DNA from: Terriglobia bacterium
GTDB lineage: Bacteria > Acidobacteriota > Terriglobia > UBA7540
Assembly (NCBI GenBank): GCA_030036915.1
Contig: JASHSC010000030.1
Location: 1 to 8,279 of the forward strand
Reading direction: 5' to 3'
Length of the DNA stretch: 8,279 bases
The position numbers were made by a program, and so were the translations under genes. This document shows, one piece after another, positions 1 through 6,756 of the stretch. The notes beneath the pieces were generated by a model. That model was not told the origin of the DNA and searched no databases. It worked only from the letters and a program-made list of their open reading frames with translations. Position 1 is the first letter of the stretch; the number at the start of each line of letters is the position of its first letter.

Positions 1-1281
1 ATTTTCACCCGCTACGGGTATGCCGACATTTATCCGGGTTCGATTCCGCGCGTGCAGGCCGATGCGCTGATCGTTCAGAATGCGCGGACCTTTTTTGTCG
101 GAAACGCACCCGTCGTGGGCGGAATTGACGGACAAGGATTCTCCAAACGCTGGTTTGCCGTCGCCAAGGAAACTTGGGAGGACGTCAAAAGCGTCGATTG
201 CCTTCTCGGCCCAGATCTTCGCCCGCTCTCGAGCGTCGCCATGCTCTACAGTGAATCAACACGCGACGAGTTGGACGCCCAAAAGCGGCCAGTGGATTTC
301 CGCCATTCCACGCTCGGCGCGCTTGAAACCCTGACATATGCAGGCCGCCCGGTGGAGAGTTTGGCGGAGTTCCGCCTGGAAAAGAAAGTTCTCGAGCAAT
401 TTCAGGTTTTGGTGCTGCCGGAGGTGGAAGTGCTGTCCGCCGCGCAAGCCGAAACAATTCGCCAGTGGGTCAACGATGGCGGCACGCTTCTGGCTAGCTA
501 CAAGTGCGGTTTGCTCGATGAGAATCGCCAACCGCGGACGAATTTCCCATTGGCAGACGTCCTGGGCGTGGACTTTGTTTCGGAGGAGCGCAAGTACTGG
601 TATGGCGAGCAGGGCAATCCGCATTCGTCGGATTTTACTTCCACCTACCTGGAGTCTGCCGGCCATCCCCTGGCCAGAATGCTGAGCGTCAGCACGGTGG
701 GCCTGCCGGGGTCTTTTCTGCGACTGCGAAGGACCCACGCTGAGGAGGTGATGCGCTACCGGCTACCCCTCATGGTTGAGGACACGGCCCATCACCACTG
801 GTTCAATTGGGGGCCGCCTCCACCGGGTTCAGAAACTGCAGGCACTGCCGTGGCGTTCAACAAGTTTGGCAAAGGCCAATCGGTATACCTCGGAGTTCCG
901 ATTTTCTGGGCCATGCAGGCGCGTCCGTTTTGGATTCTCGATTGGATTCCCGCACTTGTTCGTGAACTCGCGCTGAATCCCATTGCTGAACTTCGCTCTG
1001 TCCCTTTTTCGGAATTCGTGCATGGGACGTGTTTCTTTGATTCCAGTAAACGATTCGTGTTGGTGCAAGTGTTGAACACCATTGAGCTTGCGACGCAAGG
1101 TGAGATTCGGTCCGCGCCGCGAGTGGAGATTAATATTGATTCACGCAGGTTGAAGGTTTCCGGCGCCCGAATCGTGTGGCCGGAGACGAAGGAGTTACCG
1201 CTCAATAGGGTGAATGGAAGGATTGAGGTTGTGCTGGAAAATCCCCCGCGTTACACAGCCCTTCTCTTGCGAGTTGCCTGA
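1..1281 (+). CDS. Glycosidase-like protein, C-terminal part (GATase1-like / beta-galactosidase trimerisation-type domain), 5' truncated
   Basis: The frame is open from base 1 and ends at TGA 1279-1281, so 426 residues are visible and the N-terminus lies outside the window. The GTG at 52 has no reason to be a start, because coding continues upstream of it. The first ~60 residues look like the end of a catalytic barrel. From about residue 75 (VAMLYS) a GATase1-like Rossmann fold follows, with FQVLVLPEVEVLS, then a turn before WVNDGGTLLAS and FPLADVLGVDF. This order is typical of the trimerisation domain of GH42-type and related hypothetical glycosidases. The last ~100 residues are a beta-rich domain. 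The same segments occur in the same order in the protein encoded at 3835-6057 (for example YVEGGGLLLAT and LTDVLGATLV), so the two are probably paralogues. The catalytic residues would be upstream and are not visible, so activity and substrate are unknown. The gene ends 40 bases from the stop of the convergent hydrolase gene, with no clear terminator between. Confidence 0.8.
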   Translation: MFTRYGYADIYPGSIPRVQADALIVQNARTFFVGNAPVVGGIDGQGFSKRWFAVAKETWEDVKSVDCLLGPDLRPLSSVAMLYSESTRDELDAQKRPVDFRHSTLGALETLTYAGRPVESLAEFRLEKKVLEQFQVLVLPEVEVLSAAQAETIRQWVNDGGTLLASYKCGLLDENRQPRTNFPLADVLGVDFVSEERKYWYGEQGNPHSSDFTSTYLESAGHPLARMLSVSTVGLPGSFLRLRRTHAEEVMRYRLPLMVEDTAHHHWFNWGPPPPGSETAGTAVAFNKFGKGQSVYLGVPIFWAMQARPFWILDWIPALVRELALNPIAELRSVPFSEFVHGTCFFDSSKRFVLVQVLNTIELATQGEIRSAPRVEINIDSRRLKVSGARIVWPETKELPLNRVNGRIEVVLENPPRYTALLLRVA

Positions 1282-1321
1282 GTTCATGCGTACTGCAATC
1301 GCAATTCCTCGACGCTGCAAT

Positions 1322-3691
1322 TCACGGTTCACCCCAATTGAGAAACCGATGGAGGAATTCAAACGTTCCGACCCCGTGAATAGTGTGCGGGCCGTTGAAG
1401 TACTCGATGCGCGTCCGGTCGGACAATCCCATCCGGTCGTAATGCTGCTTCACTTTGGCGTATTCATACGCTACCCAGGAATCGACCGATACAGGGTCAT
1501 TGTGTCCGCGCTCCACCATGAACGGCCGCGGGGTCATCAAGTTCGCCAAATCACTGTAATTGAAAGTATTGCCCAGATTGAATTCCAGCATGTCGTATTC
1601 AATGCTGAAAACGTAGCTTAAGAGAGAGTCATCCCGGCTTACTTTCCAAATCCACTCGTTAAAATCGCCGGAGCAAATCGAGAGGGCATAGCGATCGAGC
1701 AGCGGGGGAACGCGCACCGCCGTCTTGCCGCCGTAGGAAAGGCCGTAGAAACCGATTCGGCCTGAGTCGACAAAAGGCAAAGTGCAGAGCCAATCGAGCG
1801 TCCGCTCGTGCTGGCTGAGGATAAAGGAAAATAGCGTCAGTTTGAGGGGATGGGAGAGGCGCAGAAGCTTGCGAAACTTGTCGACCCCAATATAGGGATT
1901 TTGAGGGCAGTAGACGATGAAGCCGTGATCGGCCAAGTCCGCAGCAAATCGGTGATAATAATGCTCGGCCGGTATGTCGTCGCTGATTAAGTCCTGCGGG
2001 CGTCCTTCGAGACCGTGCTGGCATACCAAGACGGGCCGTCGCTCCCCAGGTTTTACTGACTTGGGGACTAGGAGGATGCCGTAAGCGAAGACATCGGGCC
2101 AGAGGGGCAGAAGTACTTCATAGCCCGCCCAACTGGCTTCCACATTGATCTTGCGTGTCTGCGCGCGGAGCGCTTCTGAGGGCGCCGGCAGCTTGCCGAT
2201 AATTTCCTCCCACAGATACCTTTTGTAGAACCCAGTGCTTTGTTCCCAGTTGCTGACAGACGAGTCGTCCGCTCGCGCCCAGAATTTCTTCCGCACGAAC
2301 TCGCTGTTTAACACTGCGCTGCGCGTGAAGTCGCGAAGCTGTTGGAATTGGCGGTGCTGACGGGCGGCGGGGTCAATGTAAATTTGCGCCGATTTTGGCT
2401 CCGGTCCGCGTGGCTTCAATGCACTATCTGCACCAAGGCTGCGGAGGAAGGCGCGCAAGGCCGCGTCGGAACCGGGATCGCCCTGGCCGTCTCCGCTCAG
2501 GACCAGAGTCAGGTGATCGCTCAATCCCAGCTTGTCGAATACGTGCTGCGCGCGCTTCACTTCGCTTTGGACGTTAGCGAGTTGCGGGCTCAAGAGCCTG
2601 CCCGAGGCCGCGGAAGCCGCGCGTCCGTTGGTTGCAGGGGGCGGACCGGAGATTTCCACTCCTCGAGCCGCTTCCACCACCAGCGCGCGCGGAGCAATCA
2701 ACGCGGCCAGTTCAGCGTCGCCGAACTCCTGAAGCAGCGACCAGACATTTCTGTAGATCGGCTCCTCCCACAGATCTTCGCGCGCCTCAAAATAACCACT
2801 CACGCAGACCGCCTGAATGCGTGTGTCGACTGCGGCGCTATAAAGCGCCAAAAGCCCTCCCTCACCGTAGCCAATCACTCCTACAGGGGCGCCCGTTTTG
2901 TCCTGCAAAAGGTAATCGAGCGCCGCCAGGATTTTCTGCACCTCATAACCAATGATGTGCCGGCCGACTTCGTACGCCATGCGGTAAATGAATTCACGAT
3001 GCGTCAGGTTGGTGGACTTTCCGATCGCCGGATTGCCGGACCACTCATCGCCGCGGCTGATTAGCGTGGGGATCATAACCTTGCACCCGTTCTCCGCCAG
3101 CCGGCGAGCGAATTGAGCTTGGGGAGGGACTCCCGGAGCCAAACCCACCAGCATTTCCGGAGTCCAATCCGCGTCGGGCAGCGCCACGATGTAGGCCCTC
3201 GCGTTGTGAGTCGAGGGAACCAGCAGCAACCCTTCCGCATCAACGCCCTCCAGCACCGGCCAACGCGCGTTCGCGGCCATATATCCCTTGCCCTCAATGT
3301 AAGCGGAGGGAGATTTGAGCGAAAGCTCAAGATGCGGAGTAGAATCTGGAACTCGCTCATCGATTAATCCAATCAATTGGCGAAGGCGATTCCGATTGTC
3401 TTCTATTGACGCTTCATAGGCGGCGTGAGTCGAGTAATCCTGGTTCCACCGCGCGGCACGAGCTTCCACGGACTCGCTGGTGAGTTGAAGCAGATGGCGG
3501 TGCAAGCCTTCCACCATCTGGGCTGCGAGGTCCCCTTCTGCCGTAAGGGGTTCGGTTCCGGGAAGCAAGCTGGGGGGCGGCATGGAGGCATTCGCGCCCT
3601 GTGATTTCCCTAATCTTGCGGTGGGGAGGCTCGCGATTCCACCCACCAGTACCGACTTCCCGAGCATTTCAAAAATTTCCCGCCTAGTCAT
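1322..3691 (-). CDS. Tat-exported tandem alpha/beta-hydrolase (acetyl xylan esterase / dienelactone hydrolase-like)
   Basis: This 789-residue protein starts at ATG 3691, preceded by GGGAG six bases upstream. The start 16 codons further up lacks such a site and would bury the TRREIF twin-arginine motif (residues 2-7) of a probable Tat signal that is followed by a hydrophobic stretch. Two alpha/beta-hydrolase units follow. The first (~120-400) has the strand-nucleophile-helix turn GVIGYGEGGLL, with Glu277 where the Ser nucleophile is expected. The second (~500-789) has GFYGLSYGG with Ser652, then RGHND with Asp732, and GPHTIHG with His769/His772, which together give a complete Ser-Asp-His set. 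The C-terminal unit is therefore the likely esterase or peptidase-like active unit, and the N-terminal one appears altered or non-catalytic. Neighbouring glycosidase-like genes suggest removal of acyl groups from a polysaccharide outside the cytoplasm, but that is inference. A Xaa-Pro peptidase-like role is an alternative. Confidence 0.85.
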   Translation of the reverse strand: MTRREIFEMLGKSVLVGGIASLPTARLGKSQGANASMPPPSLLPGTEPLTAEGDLAAQMVEGLHRHLLQLTSESVEARAARWNQDYSTHAAYEASIEDNRNRLRQLIGLIDERVPDSTPHLELSLKSPSAYIEGKGYMAANARWPVLEGVDAEGLLLVPSTHNARAYIVALPDADWTPEMLVGLAPGVPPQAQFARRLAENGCKVMIPTLISRGDEWSGNPAIGKSTNLTHREFIYRMAYEVGRHIIGYEVQKILAALDYLLQDKTGAPVGVIGYGEGGLLALYSAAVDTRIQAVCVSGYFEAREDLWEEPIYRNVWSLLQEFGDAELAALIAPRALVVEAARGVEISGPPPATNGRAASAASGRLLSPQLANVQSEVKRAQHVFDKLGLSDHLTLVLSGDGQGDPGSDAALRAFLRSLGADSALKPRGPEPKSAQIYIDPAARQHRQFQQLRDFTRSAVLNSEFVRKKFWARADDSSVSNWEQSTGFYKRYLWEEIIGKLPAPSEALRAQTRKINVEASWAGYEVLLPLWPDVFAYGILLVPKSVKPGERRPVLVCQHGLEGRPQDLISDDIPAEHYYHRFAADLADHGFIVYCPQNPYIGVDKFRKLLRLSHPLKLTLFSFILSQHERTLDWLCTLPFVDSGRIGFYGLSYGGKTAVRVPPLLDRYALSICSGDFNEWIWKVSRDDSLLSYVFSIEYDMLEFNLGNTFNYSDLANLMTPRPFMVERGHNDPVSVDSWVAYEYAKVKQHYDRMGLSDRTRIEYFNGPHTIHGVGTFEFLHRFLNWGEP

Positions 3692-3702
3692 ATCGAACTC
3701 CC
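3692..3702 (-). promoter_or_regulatory. Ribosome binding site that fixes the hydrolase start
   Basis: On the minus strand GGGAG (3698-3702) is followed by six bases and then ATG at 3691. It supports this start over the in-frame upstream ATG at 3739. Confidence 0.55.
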
Positions 3703-3775
3703 ATACAAGGCCAAGATGTTGCCACGAAGCCGTTCGCAAAACAATTCTGAAAACCCATCTTCAAGGGTTGACCCC

Positions 3776-3834
3776 GAGGAGGGGCAATGACATCCTTGGG
3801 GCATTTCGCGGCATGCCGCGGAGGGAGCCGGACC
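3776..3834 (+). promoter_or_regulatory. Leader of the glycosidase-like gene with two competing ribosome binding sites
   Basis: AGGAGG at 3777-3782 stands four bases before ATG 3787, and GGGAG at 3823-3827 stands seven bases before ATG 3835. Both ATGs are in the same frame. The second is preferred because it puts the twin-arginine motif at residue 5, as in usual Tat signals. The first would add 16 residues of no recognisable character. A perfect 14-base palindrome (CGCGGCATGCCGCG, 3807-3820) lies between the two starts, close to the second binding site. Confidence 0.45.
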
Positions 3835-6057
3835 ATGAAGAAAATCAGCCGCCGCCAGCTCTTACAACGGGCAAGTGCGGGCGCAGCACTCGCAACGATG
3901 GGGGCGAAGACGCCGCCTGCGGTGGCATCACATCAAAGCTCAGCCTCAATCCCCGAGAAGACCGGTTTTGAATGGATGCGATCTATTCGCCTGATGATTG
4001 CCGAGGGATATGCTCCACCGTTTTATCCTTCATTCGATTATGAACCGGAGAAAGCGCTCGAGATTGCACGGCGGATCAACTTCAATGCGATACGTTATCC
4101 CACATTTTCCTACCTGGCGTTTTATCCAACTCAGACGAAATTGCCGCGGCATCGGGAGTTGGGCGACCGTGACCCTTTCCGCCGAACCGTCGAGCTTTTT
4201 CACAACGCGGGTCTGAAGGTTGTGGCTTACAATCCGCTCAACCATCCGTTTATGGATGTGCACAGTGAAAATCCCCAATATCGTGACTGGATGCGCTACG
4301 ACGCCGAAGGCCATCCTTACGTGACGAGTCACTTTGGCTGGACGGAATTCTATGAAGGCTGCTTGAATAGCCCGGTGCGGGAGCAAACCTTGCAAGCGGT
4401 CAGGGAAGTCGTGACCAACTATCCCGTGGACCTCATGTACTTCGACGGCCCGTACCAGGGGATGGACCAACGCCAGCACTATTGCCACTGCCAATACTGC
4501 AAGGCTGCATACCAGAAGGCGCGAGGGAAGGGAATTCCTTTGCAAGATGCCAGCACGACTTGGGATGACGATTTTGAATACCAGCATTGGCTGACGCACG
4601 ACGTAATCGAAGCTTTCATGCAACAGGTGTGTGAAATGGTGCGGCAAGTCCGCAACGTCCCCGTGGTCTATAACGACACCGGGCTGCTGAGTGGTGACTG
4701 GAGGTCGCACGCATATCGCTATGTGGACGGTTTCATGTTTGAGGCGGCGGACACACCGGAGGAAAAGCTCTTCAACCTGCGCGTCGGCCAATCCACGGGC
4801 AAAGTGATCTGGACGTACATCAGTTCGCACACGGAGTACAACCGCCAGCACATGAAGGACAAAACCGTCCGCGGATGGTACAGCACGCCCCTGGCGGGAG
4901 AACGCCTGATGCTGGACGCGGCTGTGGCCACGGCGGCCGGAGCTGGCTACTGCTATTGGGGCCTCAATCGACTGTTTTACGAACCCAAGGAAGTTCTGGA
5001 TGGCCCAACGATCGGCGGCCTGAAGAAGGTCATGGATTTTGCCGCGCGGCACGAAGCCTTGCTGCAATCGGTCACTCGCCAACCGCAGGTGGGTGTTTTG
5101 ACGGGAGCGCAGACCCAACAGTGGTACAAGGGCGAGAAGTTCGTACGCGAGAACTACCGGAACTACTATTACGGAGCGTTTCAGCTACTCAAGGATTTGA
5201 ATTTCGATGCTGAGCCTTTCCTCGATTTCGAAATGACGCCGGAACGCCTGGCCAAATATCCGCTCATTTACGCTCCCAACGCCGTGTGCCTTAGCGACGC
5301 GCAATGTTCGATGCTGGCGAACTATGTGGAAGGCGGCGGACTACTCCTTGCAACTCATTTGACGTCCGTGGCTGATGAATTCGGTCGTGTGCGCAGAGAC
5401 TTCGGCTTAACTGACGTGTTGGGTGCCACTTTGGTCTCGCCTGAGCCACTGGAGATGCCGGACCTGTACCTCCGGCCCATTCCTCCCGTACTTATAGCTG
5501 GCCTTCCTTGGAATCAGTCTTTTCTGCAAGACCCACAGGTGGTTGTATTCAAGTCGAAGTGGCCGGGGCTTGCGGAAACCTACGATCGGGGACATCGCCG
5601 AAGCTTGGGTTCGGCGGTCATCCGCAAACAAACGGGACAGGGAATTGTCATCTACGTCGGATCGGGCTTGGAGGCGGTATATGCGGAGACTCTGAATGAA
5701 TCTGTTCGCAGTTTCATCGCGGCCTTGCTGAGTCTCCTGGCTCGGACGAGGACCAGCAATTATTCAGTCAGCTACCATCCAGGGCTGTCGTGCCAGTATG
5801 CCGCCTCGCGCGAGGTAATACTTCTACACCTGTTCGCCAACACCGGAAACATTTGCAAGAAGCTGCTGGTGCAGGAATCATATCTTCCCGTTACGAACAT
5901 TAGCGTCCGACTGCAAGTTCCTGAGGGCCGCACCGTCAAGTCAGTGTCAATGTTATGGAGCCAGGCCGCGGCGCCATGGAAGATCGCAAATGGCATGATC
6001 GAATTGACCGTCCCCCAGGTTCACCCTTGCGAACTTCTCCGCGTGGACCTCCACTGA
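3835..6057 (+). CDS. Tat-exported glycosidase-like protein with GATase1-like domain (GHL6-like)
   Basis: This 740-residue protein is complete. Residues 5-11 (SRRQLLQ) and the following Ala/Gly-rich hydrophobic stretch form a Tat signal, with possible cleavage after AVA near residue 31. Residues ~45-400 look like a TIM-barrel of the hypothetical glycosyl hydrolase 6 / alpha-amylase-like type. They include NFNAIRYP at an early strand, GLKVVAYNPLNHP, and the strand end LMYFDGP with Asp204, the usual place of a nucleophile in this group. Just after it comes a Cys cluster (C217, C219, C222). Residues ~419-600 form a GATase1-like domain (VGVLTG, YPLIYAPNAVCLSDAQ, YVEGGGLLLAT), and the rest is a beta-rich C-terminal domain. 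The C-terminal half matches the protein encoded at 1-1281. Family resemblance points to hydrolysis of a glycan outside the cytoplasm; the linkage and sugar are unknown. It is divergent from the hydrolase gene, and its stop lies five bases from the stop of the convergent deaminase gene. An alternative start is ATG 3787. Confidence 0.85.
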   Translation: MKKISRRQLLQRASAGAALATMGAKTPPAVASHQSSASIPEKTGFEWMRSIRLMIAEGYAPPFYPSFDYEPEKALEIARRINFNAIRYPTFSYLAFYPTQTKLPRHRELGDRDPFRRTVELFHNAGLKVVAYNPLNHPFMDVHSENPQYRDWMRYDAEGHPYVTSHFGWTEFYEGCLNSPVREQTLQAVREVVTNYPVDLMYFDGPYQGMDQRQHYCHCQYCKAAYQKARGKGIPLQDASTTWDDDFEYQHWLTHDVIEAFMQQVCEMVRQVRNVPVVYNDTGLLSGDWRSHAYRYVDGFMFEAADTPEEKLFNLRVGQSTGKVIWTYISSHTEYNRQHMKDKTVRGWYSTPLAGERLMLDAAVATAAGAGYCYWGLNRLFYEPKEVLDGPTIGGLKKVMDFAARHEALLQSVTRQPQVGVLTGAQTQQWYKGEKFVRENYRNYYYGAFQLLKDLNFDAEPFLDFEMTPERLAKYPLIYAPNAVCLSDAQCSMLANYVEGGGLLLATHLTSVADEFGRVRRDFGLTDVLGATLVSPEPLEMPDLYLRPIPPVLIAGLPWNQSFLQDPQVVVFKSKWPGLAETYDRGHRRSLGSAVIRKQTGQGIVIYVGSGLEAVYAETLNESVRSFIAALLSLLARTRTSNYSVSYHPGLSCQYAASREVILLHLFANTGNICKKLLVQESYLPVTNISVRLQVPEGRTVKSVSMLWSQAAAPWKIANGMIELTVPQVHPCELLRVDLH

Positions 6058-6062
6058 TTACC

Positions 6063-6518
6063 TCATTCTTCGCCAATGTCCTCATTCCAGATTTCAGGAC
6101 GATCACGAATGTAATTCGCGAGCAAGGAAACGCATTCCTGTGAATCGAGATCGATGACTTTCACTCCCAACGAGTGGAGCCAATCGAGCCCGCCTTGAAA
6201 GTTGCGGCTCTCACCCGCCACAACTGTTCCGAAACCAAACTGGCGAACCAGTCCGCTGCAATACCAACACGGCGCGAGCGTGGTGACCATAATCAATCCG
6301 CGATAACTGCGCTGTCGCCCGGCGTTGCGAAACGCCGCAGTCTCACCGTGCATGGAAGGGTCGCCGTCCTGGACGCGCCGGTTGTGGCCGGATCCAATTA
6401 GGTGGCCGCTTGCGTCAAAGATCGCCGCGCCAATCGGGATTCCACCCTCTGCCAATCCCTTCCGGGCCTCGGCAATCGCCACAGCCAGCATCTGGTGATA
6501 GTTCGGTTCGGATGGCAT
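6063..6518 (-). CDS. Cytosine deaminase-like nucleoside/base deaminase, yeast FCY1 type
   Basis: The 151-residue product from ATG 6518 has the CMP/dCMP deaminase zinc fold. His57 and Glu59 (MHGETAAFRNAGR) and Cys84/Cys87 (TLAPCWYC) form the zinc and proton-shuttle site. Known family features that point to cytosine rather than guanine or tRNA adenine are HGE instead of HAE, the segment VVAGESRNFQGG, and the C-terminus RPEIWNEDIGEE, which closely follows the yeast enzyme's end (RPQDWFEDIGE). Asp147 lines up with the yeast residue that contacts cytosine. The expected reaction is cytosine to uracil plus ammonia in pyrimidine salvage, in the cytoplasm. The length also fits (yeast about 158). The frame is open upstream to an ATG at 6659, but residues before this start have no family resemblance. 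The start has only a weak AAGG-type site, and ATG 6536/6533 are alternatives. The gene is convergent with the glycosidase-like gene and divergent from sat. Confidence 0.87.
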   Translation of the reverse strand: MPSEPNYHQMLAVAIAEARKGLAEGGIPIGAAIFDASGHLIGSGHNRRVQDGDPSMHGETAAFRNAGRQRSYRGLIMVTTLAPCWYCSGLVRQFGFGTVVAGESRNFQGGLDWLHSLGVKVIDLDSQECVSLLANYIRDRPEIWNEDIGEE

Positions 6519-6571
6519 CCTTACCTTATACATCATGGGGTAGCGGTGCGGATAGTCTGTCGTGCACGCCC

Positions 6572-6592
6572 GCTGGACAAAGCTGTTCCAGC
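6572..6592. repeat. Small inverted repeat GCTGGA/TCCAGC
   Basis: GCTGGA (6572-6577) and TCCAGC (6587-6592) form a perfect six-base stem with a nine-base loop. The same two arms recur as the base of the larger hairpin at 6622-6657, so the arms could pair alternatively across the two structures. Confidence 0.45.
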
Positions 6593-6621
6593 AAAGAGGA
6601 GCACTGAGCCACTCCCCCGAG

Positions 6622-6657
6622 GCTGGACGCTTGGGGATTTTGCCCCACGCTTCCAGC
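6622..6657. repeat. Imperfect 36-base hairpin upstream of sat
   Basis: GCTGGA (6622-6627) pairs with TCCAGC (6652-6657). After one mismatch, GC (6629-6630) pairs with GC (6649-6650). After another mismatch, TGGGG (6632-6636) pairs with CCCCA (6643-6647) around the six-base loop ATTTTG. This gives 13 pairs with two symmetrical mismatches. Neither strand shows a T-run after the stem, so it is not a standard intrinsic terminator. Confidence 0.55.
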
Positions 6658-6710
6658 AAACCCGGATATCATAATGGAGATTGGTCGATTGAACGTAGGC
6701 ATCTTAAACC

Positions 6711-6736
6711 CACCTGTTGTGTTAATCCACCAGGTG
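6711..6736. promoter_or_regulatory. Inverted repeat CACCTG-N14-CAGGTG before sat, possible operator
   Basis: CACCTG (6711-6716) and CAGGTG (6731-6736) are perfect inverted half-sites whose starts are 20 bases apart, which is two helical turns. They lie 10 bases before the sat ribosome binding site. Spacing and position fit a dimeric regulator site or a leader hairpin. The half-sites are short, so chance is possible. Confidence 0.35.
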
Positions 6737-6746
6737 TAATTTCATC

Positions 6747-6752
6747 GGAGGT
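6747..6752 (+). promoter_or_regulatory. Ribosome binding site of sat
   Basis: GGAGGT lies four bases before ATG 6757. It decides this start over the in-frame ATG at 6562, which would add 65 residues unlike any ATP sulfurylase. Confidence 0.75.
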
Positions 6753-6756
6753 CCGA

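Larger units (their letters stand above)
6519..6756. promoter_or_regulatory. Divergent intergenic region between the deaminase gene and sat
   Basis: This 238-base gap must hold the promoters of both genes. I see no convincing -35/-10 pair. CATAAT at 6670-6675 is a possible -10 for sat but lacks a -35 at the right distance. The visible structure is three inverted repeats, listed separately. No recognised riboswitch consensus (SAM, for example) was found by eye. Confidence 0.4.

Noticed and set aside
52..54. GTG as start of the first gene
   Set aside because: The frame is open and protein-like upstream to the window edge, so the gene is truncated rather than starting here.
1282..1321. Terminator between the convergent first gene and the hydrolase gene
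   Set aside because: No stable stem followed by a T-run is present on either strand.
2342..3064. Plus-strand open frame of 240 codons inside the double-hydrolase gene
   Set aside because: It is antisense to a well-supported gene, with no ribosome binding site or domain features.
3768..3796. TTGACC with a -10 at 3791 as a promoter for the glycosidase-like gene
   Set aside because: The -10 candidate CATCCT matches the consensus at only three of six positions, which is too weak to annotate.
4030..5118. Long minus-strand open frame of 362 codons
   Set aside because: It is fully antisense to the glycosidase-like gene, which has clear family motifs. The translation shows no recognisable domain, and codon-phase shadows are common at this GC.
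6622..6657. Intrinsic terminator
   Set aside because: The stem is good, but neither strand has a following T-run, and no transcript from a gene ends here.
6562..6756. Upstream extension of sat by 65 codons
   Set aside because: These residues do not resemble ATP sulfurylase, they cross the hairpin region, and ATG 6757 has a strong ribosome binding site.
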